Position numbers and translations under genes: made by a program. A DNA stretch of 64,000 nt, taken from contig OX359280.1 of NCBI GenBank assembly GCA_947179155.2, positions 12,391,001-12,455,000 of the forward strand. The letters are read 5' to 3'. A model generated the notes under the pieces. It saw only the letters and a program-made list of their open reading frames with translations. It ran no database searches and was not told where the DNA came from. This stretch comes from Hedera helix. Lineage: Eukaryota; Streptophyta; Magnoliopsida; Apiales; Araliaceae. Shown one piece after another: positions 55,659 to 64,000 of this stretch (positions are counted from its first letter, which is position 1; each line of letters begins with the position of its first letter).

Positions 55659-57815
55659 TGTCGACGCCGGGAAAAGTCGTTTCGTTTTTAAATATTAAAA
55701 GCCCTTTCCAATTTTAGCCTTTGGCTTAAGATGTAATTTTGAAAAGGGCCGGCTTCAGTGTCGATGGAGTTTTTTGAAAGATCGATTTTATGATGAGCCA
55801 ATTGACCAGAGTCGCCAGTTGGTATATTTGAAATGGATGTACCAACTCATCCGAATTTTGTTTTTCGTAATCGCTGGCTCATGTGTGACTCAGAATTAAT
55901 TGGTCTGCGAACCGAGATTTATAGAGTTCGGGGACTTGCTTAAGTGAGGGGAAGGTGTTAGGCACCCCCCGACTTCCGTGAAAACACGGTTACCGCAATC
56001 TCGATGTTTTCCTATCCTTTTAAATCCAAAAATGTATGTGCATGTGTGTGTGTGTGTGTGCGTGTGTGCCTAAATGAATGTTTGTGGTGAATTTTGCATA
56101 AAAGTTGCTTTGATTTTATATGGCAAATGTGTTTTATCTGGAAAGTGTTTTAGACGTCCTTTGACCCAATTGACAAGGCTTTGTTTCATAATAAAGATTG
56201 ATTTTAATTTCAAAAGCGATGAGGGTTTTTATTAGGTGTCGTTTTCAGAAAATAGAGTTTTTAAACTTTTGTCAAATAGGAATCGAGACTATACATTGCC
56301 TTCTAACAATAAATTCAAATAAAATGAAGGCAACTTCTAGGAGCTCTTTAACCCTATGCACCAAAGTTTAATGAAAACATTTGTCAATTTTTACGAAATT
56401 ATTTTTTATGATATTTCAAAACCGCATGAAGCCTTTTCATCAAACCGGAATCAAAGTTCGCCAAAACTCTTAATTTTACACCTCGTGATTCTAATATCCT
56501 AATTTGATTACTTTTATAAAACCTGGTCCTTTGCCTCATTTTTGGAAAACCGTTTTTTCCATGTCGTAAATCAAAACAAGCATTAAAAACGTGTCGGGGC
56601 TATCCATGGGCATGTGAACCGTCTAAATAACCTCAAACACCCACAATCACATATTTTACTATTACGGGGCCTTAAACCCGATCACGGCTCGGTATCGCTT
56701 TAAGGCCCATTATTTACATATATACAGAAAGGGACCCTTGCAATGATTACATACACCAAATTTTGTCCATCATCGGAATTTGATCACGAGGACCTCCTCC
56801 CTAGGCTCACAATCACCCAAATCACTGCACAACTATACCAAGGCAACTTAACAGTACTAAACTTGTTACTATGCTACATGAATCAAAAATCACAATCCCA
56901 ACACTACGAACTATCCGTTAACATAATGAACTACATATCACCGTATGGATGTCATTGGGACATTAGGAGGAAATTACGTTCCGACGGAACCCTCGCTAAT
57001 AATCCCTAATCCACGGATCCTCAATAATATAACAACATACTACGTTAAACAACCCAAACACAAGATTATAATAACAATACGAGCAAAAAAAGAATATCAA
57101 AGAAAATACCATTTTCACCTTGCAATATACCGACAAAAGCTTTATATTTCACGATTCGAGCAAAATCACAAGAACGCCTAACTATTTGAGCAACAATCAA
57201 CAATTTATCACCCAATAATATTTCACCCGAGCCCCTCTCTCTCTTCTCGCATTTTCTCTCGCTAAAAACTTAAAAACCTTCTTCTTCTGTAGATCAAAAA
57301 TGGCGTTGTATAGGTGATTTAAGGCAGCCACAGGTGCAACTGCGGCTGCCTTCAGTAGCCGTCCGCGTCGAATCCTCGGCTGCCGGGTTGTCTCCTCGAG
57401 CCGCGAACTGTCCCCTCTGTTGGTGGCCGCAGGTGCACCTGCGGCTGCCTAGCTTACTTTTTTCGATTTCTGTGCCACGAAATCTTAAATCGTCAATTTC
57501 TGCTGTATTATTTTGGAAGGCTGTTACCTAATACCTAAATTGTTTTTTGCATGGCTTCACGGAAGCGAGACCCCCTACTGCCGTAAGCGTGGTGGTCATT
57601 TGCCGTCTTTAGCGACCGCATCGGGCTTCGTCTGGATCGACTGTGTTTCTTGCCTCAAATGACTCGATGCTCGTTGTTCGTTTGACAGCTTTGACCGTAA
57701 GCCGTTGTGGTGTCTTCGTGTTGTGGTCCACCTTTCCTTCTCGTATGTCGGGTCAAATGACGATTTTGCCCTCCTGTCAGGATTAGTGCACAAGTGCAAA
57801 ATTTGGGTTTCTACA
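55659..57815 (-). repeat. 5' LTR of Tat copy 2 (2,157 bp)
   Basis: It matches 40110-42247 closely. It holds two GC palindromes (57328-57345 and 57427-57444) and a shorter GT run (56041-56066). On the plus strand it ends GGTTTCTACA followed by ATGAG, the right duplication copy. Confidence 0.92.
57328..57444. repeat. Two GC palindromes in the copy 2 5' LTR
   Basis: CCACAGGTGCAACTGCGG (57328-57345, imperfect) and CCGCAGGTGCACCTGCGG (57427-57444, perfect) are spaced 82 bp apart. Confidence 0.82.
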
Positions 57816-57820
57816 ATGAG

Positions 57821-58170
57821 ATAAAACATTTTTAGATATAAAGATCATATTGATAAAAGTGCTTTTATATGAAAATTAAAATAATGTTTGGTTACATAAT
57901 TAAAAGTGTTTATGAAGGTACTAACGATAGTTTAAGTTGAGTTTGTCTTATGAGATCTTATTTCTTTTTAAGAATTTAAGAATAATTTTATACTTTATGC
58001 TTTTGCCAAAAGACTAGAGTCAAAAATCACATATTTTTTACATTAGTTAAAAGTGCTCTTAAACTCTTTAAAAAGATTACTAACTACCAAAATGCTTTTA
58101 TATTTAATTTAAAAATACTTTTAATCCATCTAAAGCTCCCCCCAAACAGACTTTTAAGTGATACGATGCA
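57821..58170. mobile_element. Possible hAT-type MITE fragment
   Basis: It is AT-rich with repeated AAAAGTGCTTTT-like words and a CCCCAAACAGACTTTTAAG end near 58139-58158. This vocabulary is usual for small hAT-derived elements. No clean terminal inverted repeats or 8 bp duplication were found. Confidence 0.35.
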
Positions 58171-58410
58171 CTATAACGTCCACATTGTTATCAATTACTT
58201 GAGGCTATTAATTTGGAGATTCAAAGTTATTAATTACTTTTTCAATTCTACAAAAAGAGTGCCCTTTTTTTGGGACTTACAATTTGAGTGCACTACCATT
58301 ATCCAAAGTTCTAATTAACAAATATAAACATGATTTTACTCCATTCTTCCTGTAATCTTGCCAATTCTATTCATTATCCTTTTTCCTCCAAATAATCTCT
58401 CATCTTTGCA

Positions 58411-58660
58411 ATGGAAGAAATCTTTCTGGCTTTCTTTTGCTATTGTTGTGCTTGATCAGTTGACATCAGACGAGATATTGAATGTTGTGCGCCTATTGAG
58501 AATACAATCACAACTCAAATAGTAGATCGATCAAAATTTTGGGGAAAAAATTGAATTATTTTTGGTGATGCTGATGATAAGTTAAAACAATACATAAACA
58601 AAAATATTAAAAAATGGCTCAACAATTTGGAGGATCTAACTTATGATGCATCTGGCCCAT
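58411..58660 (+). pseudogene. Possible NB-LRR (Rx-type N-terminal) scrap
   Basis: ATG 58411 opens MEEIFLAFF, and 58564-58656 encodes GDADDKLKQ, then IKKWLNNLEDLTYDAS, which resembles the coiled-coil N-terminus of CC-NB-LRR resistance proteins (a KxWLxxLxDLxYDA pattern). Stops lie between the two parts and no NB-ARC sequence follows. The match is short, so the call is tentative. Confidence 0.4.
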
Positions 58661-58734
58661 GTTATGATTTGGTAGGCTCAAAAATTGGAAACATGTTGTG
58701 GGCTTAATGTTAAAGTTTTAATCCATAATAGAAA

Positions 58735-61700
58735 TTGTTGGTGTCCAAAGGTACATCATAATGATCTAGGGGGGTTGAATAGATCATCATATAATTTTAT
58801 TTACGTATTGTATGAATTTTTGCATTTTGAATATCTTTGCCAATTACATAGACATTTATCTGCGCGGCGAAATTTGGAGTATTTGGCAAAGCCCCTTTTG
58901 ATCATTAGACAGTTCTGAATTACTATTAAAAAGTATCATAAGAGTATAAAGCATTCATATCACATACAACATATTTATGAAAGATACAGAATAGGGTAAA
59001 GAGACATTGAGTACACAAAATTTTTTAAGAGGTTCGGAACCTAAACTACTCATACTCCTCTTTTCTGCTTTGTTGAGTAGGGATATTCCGCTAAGGTTTT
59101 AGGACACTAAGACCAAGGTCACTTATACCATTACAATAGGACACTAAGCCATCTCAATCTCTAGGACACTAAGTCATCTTCCTTCAACATGGACTGATTC
59201 ACTAAGAATCAGACGAACATCACCCGATTTACTCCTCAGGACACTAAGTCCTCTTCCCTCAATAGGGGCAGAATCCTCTGAATCTAGTGGGTCACTAAGT
59301 CCCACCTTTGTTGGTGTGTTGTTGTTATGAGGAGTGCTACAAAGTTGCCATTAGGTTCATATCAAATAAACTTGGCAACTGTGTTTTGATCGACCCTCCA
59401 AAGCGTAGAGTGACTTTGGGTTGAGAATGTGACTTTGTAATTGATCGTTCCCCTCTATGGTCTTTGGTAGAATGGTATTTTCATCCTTATACTCCTTCAG
59501 TGTGTAAGCCATTCTATTTCTCAGATTTTTGACCATTACTTTTCTACTATCTCTCTTTTGGTGAGTTTTCTGAGTGTATATCTTTTTTGTTCCTCACCAA
59601 GGCTATGCACCTTTTTTTTTTTCTTCTGATTTCTCTCTTAGACCTAATATCTTTGTTGATCTCTTCCTCTCTTCTTTTTTCTTCATATAAGATAGTCCTT
59701 ATATACTCAGAGAGGTCTCTTTTATTTTGTCTGTTAAGAATTTGTTCATTTATAATTCTGTCTGTTGGGAGGTAGCCATTGCTTTTAAGATCAAGGATGT
59801 TATATATCTCTGATGTAAATATTTTTTTGTGGTTCTAGCGAAAATTTTCTTTTTTGAGTTGTCATATCAGCCAGTTCACAACGTTATTTATCTATTGGAT
59901 AAAGCTCATCCTTCTCTTTAAAAGATGTCTTTTCTCGTATACTATAGAAGGTGTCAACATTATTTCAACTTTGTCTTCTTATCAATGTACTGTAAATGGA
60001 AACCTCATGTCAGCTGAAGTTTGACATTTGTAACCGTTAGTCATAGCATTGTCTGATTCCTCTTCTGAGCTTGACTAGTGATCGTTTTGTCACTTTCATC
60101 CTTTAGGTCATTTCTTAGATCATACTCCTTGATCAATCCATTGTAGAATCTTTGCCATTTTGCTGATTGTGAAGTTCCTTGATTTTTGTTAGCCTTACAA
60201 TTCTTCTGTTCTACGATTTTCTATTGTGTATTACGATCTTAGAGCAATCATACGATCTTTTTCTGTTGTCTTATGCTCAGCTCTACGATCTGAAGACTTC
60301 GTGATCTTCTTCTTTACCCGTTCTGCTTTACGATTGAATTTTTCTTTTTGTTCTGTGTTCCGCATTCTTCTTCATTTATGAATTATATTATCTTTAATTC
60401 TACGGACTATGCCATCTTTTTCCACGATCCTTATGTCTTTAATAGTCCTTTGATCAGGGTTTTCGCTTTATGATGAGCTTAGTTCACTTTTTGAGAACTA
60501 ACACTTTTCTTCTTATAATTATCTCCCCCTTATTTAAGCACTTCCATTTTCTGTAGTATTATGTTATCCACTTTATCTTAGTTCAACATACTTTGGCGAT
60601 AGTGGATACTAAATGCTCTTTTTCTGATAAGCCAACCCTATCATTTACTCCTTATCTTTTCTGGCTAGGTCATCACATATTGCTTCTTGCTGGAGAATTC
60701 TTTTATAGGGTCATCCCAATCGCATGTCGTAATGAGTCTATCTCTCAATGCCATTTGGTTTGTTAATTTCGATAGGTAAGATAATGAGGCATCTCATTAA
60801 TATTGTGGCTTTGTATCGTGAAATAGCTCTATGAAATTTGTTACTCAACAATTTGAGGATATTCATTTCAGCTTCATTCTCCGATCTTGAGTACCTTAGT
60901 CTTTTCAGCATCTTTGTGAGCTTCCTTTTTTTACTTCTTTAATTATAGCCTTTTGGTCTCTGTTGTGCTGTAATGAGTCTGCTTGATAGAGCTCTACGAA
61001 CTCTTTCTTTGCAACGATCTTATGGGTTGACTTTTGCATCTTTATAGTTCTTTCTCTTTGATACATTATTATGCTTAATAATCTTCTTCTTCTTTGCTCG
61101 AGTTCTGTTCAATTTTATCCTTAGTGGTCTTGACTTCTTGTTGAGTCTCTCATTCTTCCTTATCTAACTCTTCTTCAGCTATGCAATTTTCTTCTTGTTT
61201 ATGGTTTCTATTTTTTTCTACAATAAGAACTTTGCATTGTACACTTTACACTGTTGTACGATCTTTTTCTTTTGCTATACGTTTCGCCTTGTATCATCTT
61301 TGCCATACGACTTATTCTTGTACTACGATATGAGTCTTGTAATACGATCTTGCCTTCACAATACGAACTGAATTTGTAGTTGAGTTCAGCTCCTTTAATA
61401 CATTTCAGTTGCTACTATTTGATCCGGCCTTGCTTGAGTGATCATGATTTGGAACTTGCAATACAATTCAGCTCAATACGATATGGCCTTTCAATATTGA
61501 TCTATTACATTTTTTATATCACTCTGTAACTGGTTTCAACTTAACACTTTTGATCCCTAGTATCATTTTTATATTTCATCATTCTTTTGAGGACAATACA
61601 GAGTTTATCTTTTTGTCCCTTGGGTTAACCTAACAAATTTGACCCTTTAATCCTAGTCTAACTTTTCAGAAGTAGATTAACCTAACACATTTGATCCTCT

Positions 61701-62160
61701 AAGTCCCTTTACATTGATTGTTCTTTATAAGGACTGTACAAAGATGTAACAAATATTTATAACTTCACATTTGTCTAATTTCTCTTTTTCTTTCTTTTCT
61801 TTTAAACACAATCAATAAATAACTTTCAAATATAACAGTGAAGATTATATAGCACACACTAACTCTACGAAGACACAATATCATATTAAAAGTTATATAG
61901 CACACATTAACTTTACAATCAAGATTAACACATCATTATAAATAGTTATGGATCAATTATTATTTTATCAAAATAAGTTTCCTTAACAATCTCCTAGTTA
62001 TCATCTCATGGAAATAATTATCAGGTATTATTTTGTCATCATTAAATTCAAATAGACATATGCATAAATTTGTCTAACAGAAATTAATTGGCTATGAAAA
62101 GTATTATAAATAAGACATTGGATAGTCTTATGTTACAAGTTTGGTAGCAAGAAGATATTA
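58735..62160. mobile_element. T-rich region with copia-LTR-like text
   Basis: TGTTGGTGTCCAAAGG near 58736, TCTAGGGGGGTTGAATAG near 58767 and AAGAGGTTCGGAACC near 59027 resemble the LTRs of some large plant copia elements. AGGACACTAAG recurs at 59101, 59138, 59163 and 59238. TACGATCT-type words recur between 60200 and 61400, and TCTCCCCCTTATTTAAG lies near 60525. I found no polymerase domain, no second LTR and no duplication. The stretch holds no convincing gene. Confidence 0.35.
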
Positions 62161-62171
62161 AGCCTTATAAC

Positions 62172-62185
62172 AAAAAGTATAGTGC
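62172..62185. repeat. SINE target-site duplication, left copy
   Basis: AAAAAGTATAGTGC, repeated exactly at 62415-62428. Long A-rich duplications are typical of LINE-driven SINE insertion. Confidence 0.88.
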
Positions 62186-62414
62186 AAACCCCGGCTATTG
62201 GCGCAGTGGTTTAAGCTTAGCCTTGGGACGAGCCGTAAACCCGGACGTCCTGGGTTCGAGTCCCACTAGCAACAATAGTGATGCCTTCTCATAAGAAAAG
62301 GTAACGGGGCCACGGGTCGCACGTTTCAGGGCAAAGCAATATCTTAGGCAGAGCCTAGCCCGGGGTGGGGAGACTTAGTCCGACTGCGGTTGGGATACTC
62401 CACATTATCACAAA
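62186..62414 (+). mobile_element. tRNA-derived SINE (229 bp)
   Basis: It has an RNA polymerase III A box TGGCGCAGTGG (62199-62209) and B box GGTTCGAGTCC (62253-62263) within a tRNA-like 5' part. A ~150 bp unrelated body follows, then an A-rich 3' end. The 14 bp duplication on both sides is exact, so the insertion is fairly young. It depends on LINE enzymes for movement. The wide A-to-B spacing (54 nt) suggests descent from a tRNA with a long variable arm (inference). It is not a functional tRNA. Confidence 0.88.
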
Positions 62415-62428
62415 AAAAAGTATAGTGC
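62415..62428. repeat. SINE target-site duplication, right copy
   Basis: AAAAAGTATAGTGC, matching 62172-62185. Confidence 0.88.
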
Positions 62429-62479
62429 CATCGAAAAAATAAATTGAGGAAATTACGCTACTAGAAAATTAGGATAAGG

Positions 62480-62765
62480 CGACGAGATATAGCGACGGTC
62501 GAGGCGGAACCGTCGCTATAGATTAATATAGCAACGGTCGCGGTTTGGCCGTCGCTATATTGCTATAAAAATAGTTTATAGCGACGACCATGTAGCGACC
62601 GTCGCTATAGAGATGCGGAAATAGTCTATACCGACGGTCATTACATGGCCGTCTCTGTATAGGTATAAAAACAGAGAATATAGCGATGGTCGAGGTATGA
62701 CCGTCGCTATATAGCTATAAAAATAATCTATACCGACGGGTACTACATGGCCGTCGCTGTAGAGG
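62480..62765. repeat. CACTA subterminal repeats (TATAGCGACGGTC family)
   Basis: About ten alternating copies of TAGCGACGGTC and its reverse complement, paired around short AT spacers, so neighbouring copies can form stems. In En/Spm-type elements such subterminal repeats bind the transposase. Confidence 0.75.
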
Positions 62766-64000
62766 TCAATTTTTATTTTTTTTTATTTGTCTATTACTTC
62801 TTCCAAAAAATTATTGGCTCTCGCTCATTTTTTTCCCCACTCAATCCCAAAATATTCTGCCAAAACCAAAATCTCCCAAAACCTCTCAATTTCCATTTAT
62901 CACCAGCAAACCAAAATCCCATCGTAGCTCTATCACCCGCACCATCGTACCCTCCAATCTTTCACTAAAACCCCCCAAATCTTCATCCATCCTGCATGGA
63001 TTGAGTTCCTTTCCCTGATTTCCTTCATAGTCCACACGATTATACAATTATACGATTTGGGGCTGATTTAATTTGATCCGATTTAGCTTTGACGATCTAG
63101 GTCTGATTTGTCTTCCACGATTTGGGTCCGATTTGTCTTCCATTGTTTGGGTCCAATTTGGCATCCTCTATTCCACTATTGGGTCTGAATTGGTTGAAGG
63201 TACGAATTTCATATTTTATTTTCATATTGTATGCCTGCAATTTAGGCTTAGGTTTAGTTTCTTTATTGTATGCCTGTAACTTTAGCTACTTACATTTTGA
63301 ACTCAAGTATGTTGATAGTATATTCAGTGTCCGATGTTTTTGTTTTTTGTTTTTTGTTTTTTGGTGGTTTAATCTTTAAAATTTCCTGTCTTTGTTTTTT
63401 GGTGGTACTCAAGTATGTTGATAGTATATTGTATGTCTTTGTTTTAAAGTGAAAGTGATTCATCCAAAAAGTGACCTTGTATTCAGTTGGCAGGCTACTG
63501 GCTAGTCATTGAATAATTCAATCTGATAGGTTAGGTTGATGAGCTAGAAGGTAAGATTCTTGAGCAAACAATACATTACTGAAAATATATTCTAGCTAAT
63601 TTAATTTTGTTGGTAGCATTCACCAAGGATAATAACAGTCTTACTTAGGACAAATTATTTATGTAATATATTATATATTGATTTAATCTTCTGTTTATAT
63701 GATTGCTTTATTTTATTAATAGTACATGTTGGTTTTATGTGAATTCATAATGTTGTCTTTAGGATAGGCTGAAATTATTAGTTGTCTCAGTTTAATGTAT
63801 TTGTGCAATTTTTTTTTTTATAGAAATTTCTTTGTTTGCTTGAAACATTGTTTCTTTCAATTTTGTTAACCATTTGAGGTGTAGTGTTCGTTCCCTGTGG
63901 ATTTTTATATATCTTTGGGGGTCTGAACACCATGAGAATGAGTCATACATGTTGTTAATGGGCATAAAGGCTACTAAACTAATACAGGCTTTGATCTCAA
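62766..64000. other. No convincing gene; possible 5' untranslated region of the CACTA element
   Basis: T- and C-rich sequence with CCAAAACC/CTCCC text near 62860-62970, then AT-rich sequence with repeated GATTTGGGTCCGATTTG-like words near 63110-63170. Open frames are short and lack motifs. Confidence 0.4.

Larger units (their letters stand above)
40110..57815 (-). mobile_element. Complete Tat-clade Ty3/gypsy element, copy 2 (17.7 kb)
   Basis: Right to left it contains: 5' LTR (57815-55659), primer site, leader, gag, protease with G-patch-like tail, intron, RT, Ty3-type RNase H, archaeal-like RNase H, integrase, the antisense PMD/ORF B/ORF C cassette, the tandem array, the polypurine tract and the 3' LTR (42247-40110). 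Dual RNase H and a pro/RT intron are hallmarks of the Tat/Ogre group. Flanks GTGAG (40105-40109) and ATGAG (57816-57820) agree at four of five bases. LTR divergence is roughly 2% by eye plus small indels. Several stops and frameshifts make it non-autonomous now. Confidence 0.93.
62456..64000 (+). mobile_element. Left end of a CACTA-type DNA transposon, open at the window edge
   Basis: CGCTACTAGAAAATTAGG at 62457 resembles the plant CACTA terminal repeat (CACTACTAGAAAA form) with A changed to G at the second position. It is followed directly by subterminal repeats (62480-62765) in which GCGACGGTC and CCGTCGCTA alternate. The window ends before any transposase domain or the right terminus, so this could be a non-autonomous copy. 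Confidence 0.65.

Noticed and set aside
62199..62270. A tRNA gene
   Set aside because: A and B boxes are present but the acceptor stem and anticodon arm do not fold into a complete tRNA by eye, and the unit has a SINE body and target-site duplication.

Overview
This window is eukaryotic, from a higher plant and probably a eudicot. It contains Ty3/gypsy elements of the Tekay and Tat clades, a LINE carrying an RRM-containing first ORF, a tRNA-derived SINE, a CACTA-type terminus and short decayed host-gene pieces. I see no intact host gene. Almost everything is transposable-element DNA, much of it nested.

Layout. 1-667 and 14401-15191 are AT-rich DNA that received a complete, young Tekay/Del-like chromovirus at 668-14400 (3.9 kb LTRs, AAATA target-site duplication, coiled-coil ORF upstream of a 1,477-codon gag-pol frame). 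16.3-20.26 kb is a decayed minus-strand LINE (RRM-type ORF1, endonuclease fragments) interrupted by a 1.3 kb insert flanked by a ~78 bp duplication. 20477-30450 is a truncated minus-strand Tat element (copy 1). It ends in a chimeric junction with the C-terminal piece of a ricin-B-type lectin domain. 30640-38151 is a minus-strand solo LTR that contains a second, plus-strand solo LTR (33400-37749, TCTAT duplication). 38163-38687 is a copia-like solo LTR inside the other half of the broken lectin-domain pseudogene (38688-38973). 38974-39760 looks like a partial gypsy LTR. 40110-57815 is a complete but inactivated minus-strand Tat element (copy 2). 57.8-62.2 kb is AT/T-rich DNA with a possible MITE, a possible NB-LRR N-terminal scrap and copia-LTR-like sequence. 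62186-62414 is a SINE with a 14 bp target-site duplication. From about 62456 a CACTA-like left end begins and runs to the window edge.

How the parts work together. The Tekay element encodes Gag, protease, RT, RNase H, integrase and a chromodomain-like tail in one frame, preceded by an extra ORF. The two Tat copies read right to left (5' LTR, tRNA primer site, gag, protease with a G-patch-like tail, a short intron, RT, two RNase H domains, integrase). Between pol and the 3' LTR both carry an oppositely oriented, intron-containing cassette: a plant-mobile-domain (PMD) protein, then a second protein resembling DUF7745/PMD, then an alanine-rich coiled-coil segment behind a TAG present in both copies. 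Next to the polypurine tract both carry a ~35-37 bp minisatellite and short GC palindromes that recur in the LTRs. This cassette is the most interesting system in the window. Antisense extra ORFs are known in Tat elements; the two-protein layout, the conserved introns and the shared TAG deserve attention. All lineage calls rest on motifs read by eye; no database search was run.
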